Below are positions 22,896 to 28,197 of a DNA stretch of 36,011 bases, one piece after another (positions within the stretch are counted from its first letter, which is position 1; each line of letters opens with the position of its first letter). The stretch lies in the NCBI GenBank assembly GCA_946182865.1, contig CAMHAV010000011.1, forward strand, positions 1-36,011, in the 5' to 3' direction. The stretch comes from an uncultured Clostridia bacterium. Its GTDB lineage: Bacteria > Bacillota > Clostridia > Oscillospirales > Acutalibacteraceae. The notes under the pieces are model-generated. The model saw nothing but the letters and a program-made list of their open reading frames with translations, did no database searches and was not told the DNA's origin. The translations under genes and the position numbers were made by a program.

Positions 22896-23547
22896 TCCCA
22901 CTGCGCCCCTTTCGGTATCTGGGATAACTGTCTTTGATCGGCTGGATGATTTCCAGCGTTTCCAGCTCTCTCAGCTCATCAGGAATCTTGCCGTTGAATA
23001 AAATCCGGCGAGGGTGGAGCCGTTTCATCATCTCGTCGAAACCGTCGAGGAAAAGCCTGCGCCCTTCTGTGGTGTTCATCACGCTGACGGAGGACACCGC
23101 GACGATGCTGTCCTGCGGTTCCCCGTCAAAACAAAAGTCATAGCTTTCCGGAAAGCTCCATGTAATCGTCGGCACCACCGCCAGTCCGTGCAGTTGCCAG
23201 TAGGCGGCGCAAAAGTGCTTGCGGTAATGGTTGTAGATCTGAATGATTCTCGGAAAATCGGCATAAGGCGAAAAGTCGGGTGCAAACACACAGGGATGCC
23301 GACTGAGAATATCGGTGTAATGCCTGAGAGAACGCCAGACGCGTTCAAACTGATAATCATGCAGGAAGAAATGAATGCCTTTGTCGAGGTGTTTCTCCTT
23401 GTTTGCGTCAAAGCCGATGAATTCCTTACAGTCCAGCTCACGAAGCGGCTGAATGACGGGGATCTCAAATTCTCCCGCCGTATGGTCTTTTGAAAATACA
23501 CCGATATTACAATTCTCGTAACCGTTGCGCGTTTCTCTGTGCGCCAT
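22888..23547 (-). CDS. DUF4417 protein
   Basis: The 219-residue protein from ATG 23547 contains the DUF4417 signature: EFEIPVIQPL, EFIGFDAN, KGIHFFLHDYQFERVW, CVFAPDFSPYADFPRIIQIYNHYRKHFCAAYWQLHGLAVVPTITW, FPESYDFCFDGEP and VAVSSVSVMNTTEGRRLFLDGFDEM. The family is common in phages and conjugative elements and has no established function that I know. The frame stays open to 23778, but the extra 77 codons contain the late leader hairpin and terminator and do not look like family sequence. ATG 23547 follows GGTGGTGGGG; ATG 23568 is an alternative. It is the first gene after the late leader, ahead of the terminase genes. Confidence 0.85.
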   Translation of the reverse strand: MAHRETRNGYENCNIGVFSKDHTAGEFEIPVIQPLRELDCKEFIGFDANKEKHLDKGIHFFLHDYQFERVWRSLRHYTDILSRHPCVFAPDFSPYADFPRIIQIYNHYRKHFCAAYWQLHGLAVVPTITWSFPESYDFCFDGEPQDSIVAVSSVSVMNTTEGRRLFLDGFDEMMKRLHPRRILFNGKIPDELRELETLEIIQPIKDSYPRYRKGRSGNG

Positions 23548-23587
23548 GCCGCCCCACCACCGTATCATTAGGATGTAAAACGAAACG

Positions 23588-23627
23588 AAAAAAGCCGCCC
23601 GTCCGGGAAGGACAAAAGCAGCTTTTT
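23588..23627. terminator. Strong hairpin terminator in the late leader
   Basis: AAAAAAGCCGC (23588-23598) pairs with GCAGCTTTTT (23618-23627) with one G-U in the minus-strand RNA; an inner stem GTCC/GGAC (23601-23604 with 23610-23613) tightens it. A and T runs on both sides make it bidirectional. It lies 40 bases upstream of the DUF4417 start and downstream of the extended -10 promoter, so late transcripts must read through it. Confidence 0.8.
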
Positions 23628-23692
23628 CCACAAATTGAAAGGAACAAAAACAACAAAAACTTCGTGTAGTCAAAACAGTAAAAGGGAGATGT

Positions 23693-23730
23693 CCGGCACG
23701 GCAGCAGGAAGATAACAGCCGCCGCACCGG
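23693..23730 (-). promoter_or_regulatory. 13-bp leader RNA hairpin
   Basis: Minus-strand RNA from 23730 to 23718 (CCGGUGCGGCGGC) pairs over all 13 positions with 23705-23693 (GCUGCCGUGCCGG), with three G-U pairs, around a 12-base loop. The same DNA on the plus strand would have three A-C mismatches, so the fold favours minus-strand RNA. It sits between the late promoter and the terminator at 23588-23627 and is a candidate antitermination or attenuation element. ACCTCCTT (23745-23738), identical to an anti-Shine-Dalgarno core, lies just 5' of it. Confidence 0.6.
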
Positions 23731-23784
23731 ATATGCTAAGGAGGTAATACCAAGAATCCTCTCGCAGTCGAATTTCATGATAGT

Positions 23785-23793
23785 ATTATAGCA
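23785..23793 (-). promoter_or_regulatory. Extended -10 promoter for the late operon
   Basis: TGCTATAAT (23793-23785, minus strand) is a perfect extended -10. At 17-base spacing the -35 position reads GTGAAT, a poor match, which fits activator-dependent late transcription. It follows the regulator gene stop (23802-23800) within 10 bases. Start of transcription is expected near 23778. Confidence 0.65.
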
Positions 23794-23799
23794 TATGAT

Positions 23800-24219
23800 T
23801 TACTCCAATTCACTACAAATATTTTTCAATGCGGTATTGTAGCGGCTCCACATCGTTCCATTTGAAATATGCAGCGCATCAGCAATATCTTCAAAACGCT
23901 CGCCCTCTATGTAACGCAAAAAGAGAATGCTGCGTCCGTCGGGATCATCAACGCATCCGATTATTTCAAGCACTGTCTGCTCGGCTTCCTCGCATTCGGC
24001 CACTCTTTCGGCATAGTACCGAATCAGACCGTCGATTTTCTCGACCGCACGCTCCACGCTGTCCGATACACCGCGCCCGCGTGAAGTGCTGTCAGACACC
24101 ACCGCCTGTAAATAATGCATATCGGAACGCTTGCGTTCGATGCGATTTTTCAGGCCCTCGCATTCATTCCGTATCCTGCGGTACGCCCGCAGCCGTTCCT
24201 TTACTTCATCCGTTGTCAC
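23800..24219 (-). CDS. Sigma-70 region 4-like late transcription regulator
   Basis: The preferred start is GTG 24219, six bases after GGAGG (AGAGGAGGAG), giving 139 residues; the ATG at 24264 lies inside the upstream gene. The N-terminal two thirds is a charged helical/coiled region (EVKERLRAYRRIRNECEGLKNRIERKRSD...). The C-terminal ~50 residues read PDGRSILFLRYIEGERFEDIADALHISNGTMWSRYNTALK, a region-4-type HTH found in RinA/ArpU/DUF1492-like phage late activators. It likely turns on packaging, structural and lysis genes from the promoter immediately downstream. It overlaps the preceding small zinc-ribbon gene by 14 bases. Confidence 0.83.
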   Translation of the reverse strand: MTTDEVKERLRAYRRIRNECEGLKNRIERKRSDMHYLQAVVSDSTSRGRGVSDSVERAVEKIDGLIRYYAERVAECEEAEQTVLEIIGCVDDPDGRSILFLRYIEGERFEDIADALHISNGTMWSRYNTALKNICSELE

Positions 24220-24376
24220 GTTTCTCCTCCTCTGCCTGCCGCTTGATTGCATACACAATCCCACGAAGCTTGCGCACTAAGGTCAACTTCTGGTAACAAG
24301 CCCCGCAGATGTGAGCGTACCAAGGCACCTTGCGTCCGCAATAATCGCAGCGACCCAGTTCTCTCTCCATAGCCAT
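24206..24376 (-). CDS. Small zinc-ribbon protein (56 aa) coupled to the late regulator
   Basis: ATG 24376 overlaps the upstream TGA (TGATG), with AAGGAAGTG just before it; ATG 24370 is an alternative start. The product, MAMERELGRCDYCGRKVPWY..., has CDYC and CGAC pairs ten residues apart, a compact treble-clef or ribbon zinc site, then a basic helix LTLVRKLRGIVYAIKRQAEEEKRD. It ends inside the late regulator gene, whose AGGAGG lies within this frame. The pattern CxxC-x10-CxxC with a basic helix suggests nucleic acid or protein binding, perhaps a partner of the regulator. Real with good confidence because of start, stop and coupling. Confidence 0.7.
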   Translation of the reverse strand: MAMERELGRCDYCGRKVPWYAHICGACYQKLTLVRKLRGIVYAIKRQAEEEKRDNG

Positions 24377-24639
24377 CACTTCCTTTTATGGCTGCCGGAT
24401 ACGACCAAACAGGCATACATCACAGACACTGCGATCACCGCGACGGCAATCACACCCGAAATCAGCCACATCTGCACGTCATTCATCTTTCTCACCGCCT
24501 TATCTGAAATCATGTCGATTGCATTGTCCAGTGCCTCCACGTCATACGCCCAGATGCAGTCCTGCTCCGCAGGATTAATCATAGATTCGCAATGCTCACG
24601 CAGGTTGCATAGCTGAGCGATAATCTGTTCAATTGTCAT
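24376..24639 (-). CDS. Small protein with C-terminal membrane segment
   Basis: From ATG 24639 (GGAAGG ten bases upstream) the product has 87 residues. The N-terminal part is MTIEQIIAQLCNLREHCESMI..DCIWAYDVEALDNAIDMI, a helical domain resembling small phage proteins with an 'I/LW..DVEALD/NAI' pattern. The C-terminal 36 residues start MNDVQMWLISGVIAVAVIAVSVMYACLVV, one membrane helix, then SHKRK. An internal ATG at 24486 is preceded by AAGGCGGTGA, so a separate short membrane peptide may also be made. Function unknown. It overlaps the upstream gene by 11 bases. Confidence 0.62.
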   Translation of the reverse strand: MTIEQIIAQLCNLREHCESMINPAEQDCIWAYDVEALDNAIDMISDKAVRKMNDVQMWLISGVIAVAVIAVSVMYACLVVSGSHKRK

Positions 24640-25060
24640 TGCTTTCAATCCTTCCAATGGTTTCTTTTGCTTCTTTCAGACATTCCCTATAGGTCATATA
24701 CCAGCCCGAAATCTGCTGATTATAATACGGACGCACACTCACTTCATTGGTGCGCTTTTCCAACCTATATATGAGATCACCGCGCCGGATTGAAAGATGT
24801 TCTCTTTCATTGACTGCGTTGCCGGATTCCTCCAATATCTGAATGTAAATTTTATCGTGGCAGCCGATGATATTTCCAAGAAATGCATACGCTTGTTTTC
24901 TGCGACGGAATTTGCCGAGTAATTTCTTTTTACTGCGCTTGAATAATGCATACTCGTAGGTGTCGTGACCATGAATGTCTTTGCCTGATAATCGCTCGTA
25001 GATGTAATAGTCTTTGTATGTCGGACACATACCGTTTCCTGCTCTGAATGTTATTGGCAC
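24629..25060 (-). CDS. Hypothetical early protein (143 aa)
   Basis: The start is GTG 25060 with GGAGGTGA 8-10 bases upstream. The product MPITFRAGNGMCPTYKDYYIYERLSGKD... is basic and mixed alpha/beta, with KRSKKKLLGKFRRRKQAYAF, GCHDKIYIQI and RGDLIYRLEKRTNEVSVRP. I do not recognise a family. It overlaps the zinc-ribbon gene upstream by 10 bases and the next gene by 11, as in the rest of this early cluster of small genes. Confidence 0.6.
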   Translation of the reverse strand: MPITFRAGNGMCPTYKDYYIYERLSGKDIHGHDTYEYALFKRSKKKLLGKFRRRKQAYAFLGNIIGCHDKIYIQILEESGNAVNEREHLSIRRGDLIYRLEKRTNEVSVRPYYNQQISGWYMTYRECLKEAKETIGRIESNDN

Positions 25061-25269
25061 TTTGCATTCACCTCCGGCGGCGCGTGAGCGTTTAAGTCTC
25101 TCTTACCAATGGTAAATTCTGTTATCTTGGCTCCGCACTTCGGACACCTTGCTATTGTGCGACCGCTGCTCTTTGATTTGCCGTTGCACTTTGAACACAC
25201 AAGCACAGAGCCGCCTACCTCGTCATCCCACTGTACAGTGATTATGCAGGTTCCTTTATCAACTGCCAT
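25051..25269 (-). CDS. Small zinc-ribbon protein (72 aa)
   Basis: The protein MAVDKGTCIITVQWDDEVGGSVLVCSKCNGKSKSSGRTIARCPKCGAKITEFT... has two CxxC pairs (CSKC at 25-28, CPKC at 42-45), a zinc ribbon of the kind used for nucleic acid or protein contact. The tail is basic. AAAGGACA lies before its ATG. It overlaps the end of the interrupted gene upstream (stop 25259) by 11 bases, which shows that the two were once coupled. Exact function unknown. Confidence 0.68.
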   Translation of the reverse strand: MAVDKGTCIITVQWDDEVGGSVLVCSKCNGKSKSSGRTIARCPKCGAKITEFTIGKRDLNAHAPPEVNAKCQ

Positions 25270-25588
25270 TGTCCTTTCCCTCCGTTATGTCGATTGTGTT
25301 GTCCTGACGTTCCCATTCCACTTCAATATGTCCGCACCGGACGCAGCGCAGAACGTGAACGGTGACATTTTTATAAGGAACTATGCAGAATTTAATCAGT
25401 CATTTTCTGCCTGAAATTACAGTATGCTTGCGTGTTTCGGCAAGTGAAATGTATCAATTATTTCTGCATAGTTCCTAAGTTTCGATTTCCTCATACAAGC
25501 AGGGGTCAAACTCGTTCACGCCGTCCGGCTTGATCGTGATTCTGGTGATTTCATCCCCGAAGGTGCATTTATGTTGTTTCTTCTTCAT
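25259..25588 (-). pseudogene. Small zinc-ribbon gene split by a MITE
   Basis: The 5' piece starts at ATG 25588 (GGAGGCGAG upstream) and reads MKKKQHKCTFGDEITRITIK...DPCLYEEIET, stopping at a TAG formed at the insertion edge (25477-25475). The 3' piece continues after the insert as YKNVTVHVLRCVRCGHIEVEWERQDNT...DNGS to TGA 25261-25259 and has no start codon of its own. Removing 25377-25475 and one TAA copy joins the two in frame into a 75-residue protein with a CVRC half-ribbon typical of small phage proteins with 'ETYKNVTVHVLRC'. The gene is therefore inactive or yields a 37-residue peptide. It overlaps the MazG-like gene end by 20 bases. Confidence 0.82.
25377..25475. mobile_element. 99-bp MITE-like element with terminal inverted repeats and TAA target duplication
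   Basis: Both ends read GGAACTATGCAGAA inward (25377-25390 and the complement of 25475-25462), with imperfect symmetry to about 28 bases. Direct TAA copies flank it (25374-25376, 25476-25478). The middle is also partly self-complementary (TGCCTGAAA near 25407 versus TTTCGGCA near 25436), so the whole element can fold. It has no coding capacity and is more AT-rich than its surroundings. It must be moved by a transposase in trans; which IS family is unknown. Confidence 0.82.
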
Positions 25589-26033
25589 AACTCGCCTCCG
25601 TCATGCCGCCCATTCTCTCACCGCATTCCGGGCAGTAGGGCGTGGTTGTTTCCGGCTGGTCATGTTCATAACCGCACCGGGAGCAGCGGCAATAGCCGTA
25701 TTCGTCCTCCAGCCATTGCGGGGCGGTCAGCTTTGCAACCCTGATTCTTTCAAGCTGCCGTTCGATCTTCTCGTCCATAATGCGCTGGACATCATGTTCC
25801 AATCCTTCGACATAGATCATCTGGTCTGTCATAATCAGAATATCCGCGATTTCTTCCGCGAGCGCAAAACGCGCCGCCGCCAGTTCCTTTGCAGGCGTAC
25901 CCTCATCCATCCGAGCTTTGCGCAGCTTGATAGCTGCTTTTCCAAGCTCCGCCGCTTCTTCTGCCGTCTGGACCAACTGTTCTTCCTCGCCATAATATCC
26001 GACGATGAAGGCGATTGCCTTGTTATACATCAT
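25569..26033 (-). CDS. MazG-like NTP pyrophosphohydrolase with C-terminal zinc ribbon
   Basis: ATG 26033 follows AGGAGAGG by 8 bases; the longer frame to 26192 lies in other genes. The 154-residue product has a MazG/all-alpha NTPase core: AEEAAELGKAAIKL (Glu25, Glu26, Glu29) and LAEEIADILIMTDQ (Glu60/61, Asp64), the ExxE...ExxD metal site. Residues 112-140 form a zinc ribbon (CRCSRC, CPEC) not found in plain MazG. It should hydrolyse (d)NTPs to monophosphates and may lower alarmones or alter the nucleotide pool during infection. It lies directly after the Lar-like gene with an 11-base overlap. Confidence 0.8.
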   Translation of the reverse strand: MMYNKAIAFIVGYYGEEEQLVQTAEEAAELGKAAIKLRKARMDEGTPAKELAAARFALAEEIADILIMTDQMIYVEGLEHDVQRIMDEKIERQLERIRVAKLTAPQWLEDEYGYCRCSRCGYEHDQPETTTPYCPECGERMGGMTEASYEEETT

Positions 26034-26253
26034 TTGTAATGCCTCTCCTGTTCCACGCTTCGATAGCGTACCGTTTTGTATCTTCCCATGATTGATAAGG
26101 CAGTCTAAAGCAAGTAATCGTTTTCGCTTGGCAACTCGTGCATTGCACAAACGCCTGCTTCCTGCCTGGTTTCTGTTGATAGGGCATACCAAGTTTCAAT
26201 TTGGCCCTGCCTCCGCAAAACGGACAGGGTTTCAACTCTACGTCATTGTTCAT
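26023..26253 (-). CDS. Lar-like restriction alleviation / zinc-ribbon protein
   Basis: From ATG 26253 (AAAGGA eight bases upstream) the protein has 76 residues: ELKPCPFCGGRAKL (Cys10, Cys13), VQCTSCQAKT (Cys38, Cys41) and the terminal WEDTKRYAIEAWNRR. The 'LKPCPFCGG ... A(I)EAWNRR' frame is that of the Lar family, named after the Rac prophage restriction alleviation protein. Most members in Gram-positive phages are untested. It starts 4 bases after the SNF2 helicase stop and overlaps the MazG-like gene. Confidence 0.85.
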   Translation of the reverse strand: MNNDVELKPCPFCGGRAKLKLGMPYQQKPGRKQAFVQCTSCQAKTITCFRLPYQSWEDTKRYAIEAWNRRGITNDV

Positions 26254-26257
26254 TCTA

Positions 26258-27634
26258 TCAATCCTTTCTCTTGACTTTGCCAATCCTCGCTTTCAGTGCG
26301 TCAAGAAGCCCCTGCTGGGTGTCCTGCTTGCCCTCCAGCGCGCGGGACACTTCCTCGTCCATGCCGTCTACTACCGACAGCCGGTGAATGATAACGGGGT
26401 ACCGCTGCCCCTGCCGGTGAAGCCGCTTATTGGCCTGCTGGTAAAGCTCCAGCGACCATGTCAGACCGAACCATATCACATGATGGCCGCCCTGTTGGAG
26501 ATTCAGACCGTAAGCGCAGCTCGCGGGGTGCGCAAGCAGTATGTCGATCTCCCCGCGGTTCCACGCTTCGGCGTCGTCCTTGTCACGGTAGGCGCGCACA
26601 CGGCAGCTTCCGGACAATGCGGAAAGGATCCTGTCCCTGTCGTGCTGGAAGTTGTAGAACACCAGCGCATGCTGCCCATTTAACTGCTCTATCAGCTCCA
26701 GAAGGGCCTCCAGCTTGCAATCGTGAATGTGATTGACGTGTTTGTCACCGTCATAGATCGCGCCGTTGCACAGCTGAAGGAGCTTATTGGAAAGCACTGC
26801 CGCCGTTCCCGCGTCGATAACGGTGTCCTCGTCGATTTCCAGCAGCATTTCCCTCTCCATCTGACTGTAAGCGCGCCGTGCTTTTTCGTCTAACAGAACG
26901 GGAACAACGTCCTCTACACAGTCGGGAAGCTCCAGATAGTCCTGCGCCGACATACTCACGCAGATGTCGCTCAGTACCTCGTGGATTTTCTCGTCAGCTC
27001 CTTCCTTCGGGGCATAGGAGAATATCTGTTCCCGGCTGCGCTTGTCCGGCGCAAAATACCGTTCACGGTAGGCGGTGAGCGTCCTGCCCAGCCGCTCGCC
27101 CCCGTCCAGCAAATATATCTGTGCCCACAGGTCGGTCAGACCGTTCGGCGCCGGCGTGCCGGTCAGCTCCACCAAGCGGCGTATCTTTCCGCGTACCAGC
27201 TTCATCGCCTTGAAACGCTTTGCACGGGGGTTTTTAAAGCTGCTTGCCTCGTCCAGCACCACCATGTCAAACGGCCATGCGTTGCGGTAATAATCCGCCA
27301 GCCACACGACATTTTCACGGTTGATGACATAAATATCTGCGGGCGTGTTCAGCGCCTTTACGCGCTTGGATTCGGAACCGAGAACGGTGACGATTTTCAG
27401 ATGCTTCAAGTGATCCCATTTTTCCAGCTCCATGCTCCACGTTGCCTCCGCCACTTTTTTCGGGGCGATGATCAGGACTTTGCCGACAGCGAAGCGGTTG
27501 AATTTAAGCTCGTTGATCGCGGTCAGGGTGATGATGGTTTTGCCCAACCCCATGTCAAGCCAGAGCGCCAGCGCGTTGTCCTCAATGACGCGGCCAATAC
27601 AATACTGCTGGTACCCGTGCGGCGTGTAAATCAT
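26258..27634 (-). CDS. SNF2-family DEAD/DEAH-type helicase
   Basis: The 458-residue protein has all expected SF2/SNF2 motifs: DMGLGKT (27-33, Walker A), VLDEAS (Asp128, Glu129), LTGTPAPN (motif III), and in the second lobe HALVFYNFQHDRD, AHPASCAYGLNLQQGGHHVIWFG and QQANKRLHRQGQ (399-410, motif VI with the arginine finger). Such small phage SNF2 proteins remodel or translocate on duplex DNA during replication or recombination. The start codon overlaps the VRR-NUC stop (ATGA), a pairing very common in Bacillota phages. Confidence 0.93.
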   Translation of the reverse strand: MIYTPHGYQQYCIGRVIEDNALALWLDMGLGKTIITLTAINELKFNRFAVGKVLIIAPKKVAEATWSMELEKWDHLKHLKIVTVLGSESKRVKALNTPADIYVINRENVVWLADYYRNAWPFDMVVLDEASSFKNPRAKRFKAMKLVRGKIRRLVELTGTPAPNGLTDLWAQIYLLDGGERLGRTLTAYRERYFAPDKRSREQIFSYAPKEGADEKIHEVLSDICVSMSAQDYLELPDCVEDVVPVLLDEKARRAYSQMEREMLLEIDEDTVIDAGTAAVLSNKLLQLCNGAIYDGDKHVNHIHDCKLEALLELIEQLNGQHALVFYNFQHDRDRILSALSGSCRVRAYRDKDDAEAWNRGEIDILLAHPASCAYGLNLQQGGHHVIWFGLTWSLELYQQANKRLHRQGQRYPVIIHRLSVVDGMDEEVSRALEGKQDTQQGLLDALKARIGKVKRKD

Positions 27635-27942
27635 GGCTGCGCACCCCGCAGGTCTTCAATAAAGGCATCCACCGCCGCTTTGCTGTCAAGCACCTCGACA
27701 AGGAAGCCAAGCGCCCGCAGCTCGCGGTGCTTTGCCGCCTGCTCGGGGCGCGGCTGCTTTCCCGGCGCTTTCAGTTCTGCGAATACGACGCGACCGCCGG
27801 GGAGGCATACCATCCTGTCCGGCACGCCGTTATTGCCGGGGCTGACCCATTTATACGCTTTGCCGTGAAGTACAGCCCTGACTTTTTCCCGAAGATAGGC
27901 TTCAATGTCCGCCTCGCTCTCACGCTTCAACTCCTTCTTCAT
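27631..27942 (-). CDS. VRR-NUC domain nuclease
   Basis: The 103-residue single-domain protein has the PD-(D/E)XK core of VRR-NUC: SPGNNGVPDRMV (Asp42), GRVVFAELKAPGK (Glu56, Lys58), and PEQAAKHRELRALGF (Gln68). Stand-alone VRR-NUC proteins are structure-specific endonucleases, e.g. resolving Holliday or flap structures. GGGAGG lies seven bases before the ATG, and a perfect 8-bp palindrome (27957-27974) just before that. It is ATGA-coupled to the SNF2 helicase. Confidence 0.92.
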   Translation of the reverse strand: MKKELKRESEADIEAYLREKVRAVLHGKAYKWVSPGNNGVPDRMVCLPGGRVVFAELKAPGKQPRPEQAAKHRELRALGFLVEVLDSKAAVDAFIEDLRGAQP

Positions 27943-27956
27943 TCGTTTACCTCCCT

Positions 27957-27974
27957 GCGCGTAACTTTACGCGC
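27957..27974. repeat. Perfect palindrome upstream of VRR-NUC gene
   Basis: GCGCGTAA and TTACGCGC flank a CT dinucleotide with perfect symmetry. It lies four bases upstream of the ribosome site of the VRR-NUC gene and could be an operator or a translational hairpin. Confidence 0.55.
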
Positions 27975-27993
27975 GCGTTATCACTATTTATTT

Positions 27994-28027
27994 TTAGGCG
28001 TATCAGGCGCTATATCTGACCGCCTAA
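27994..28027. repeat. Bulged hairpin in the replication spacer
   Basis: TTAGGCG (27994-28000) pairs with CGCCTAA (28021-28027) and TCAG (28003-28006) with CTGA (28016-28019) around a 9-base loop. No T run follows on the minus strand, so it is not an obvious terminator for the leftward transcript. Confidence 0.45.
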
Positions 28028-28135
28028 TTCCCCTGTTTTTTATTTTTTTATCTTCTGTTATAATTGTTGACCGTACCTTGAAAAAGGGTAGTAATCCCCG
28101 AAAATCAGGCGTTTCTCGCGTCAACAAAGGCTGGT

Positions 28136-28197
28136 AACAAAGCGGTAACATAGAAAAGTTTGTTGACCAACAAACATAAGAATGTTACCGCTTTGTT
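28136..28197. repeat. Nested inverted repeats at the end of the primase-helicase gene
   Basis: Outer arms 28136-28151 and 28182-28197 are perfect 16-bp inverted copies (AACAAAGCGGTAACAT / ATGTTACCGCTTTGTT). Inside them GTTTGTTG (28158-28165) and CAACAAAC (28168-28175) form a second perfect 8-bp palindrome, followed by TTTTCT on the minus strand. The outer 3' arm contains the last codons and stop of the primase-helicase gene. GGTAACA also occurs as a direct repeat with 10-bp phase (28134-28140, 28144-28150). The 242-base gene-free spacer 27943-28184 is by far the largest in the replication block, so an origin, operator or regulatory RNA is possible. Confidence 0.65.

Noticed and set aside
23548-23778. 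N-terminal extension of the DUF4417 protein
   Set aside because: The extension covers the terminator and leader hairpin and does not read like the family; kept only as a remark about possible leaderless translation.
24216-24416. 66-codon minus-strand frame before the late regulator
   Set aside because: The overlapping 56-residue frame in another phase has a TGATG-coupled start and a CxxC-x10-CxxC zinc site; the 66-codon frame is compositionally odd and has no ribosome site.
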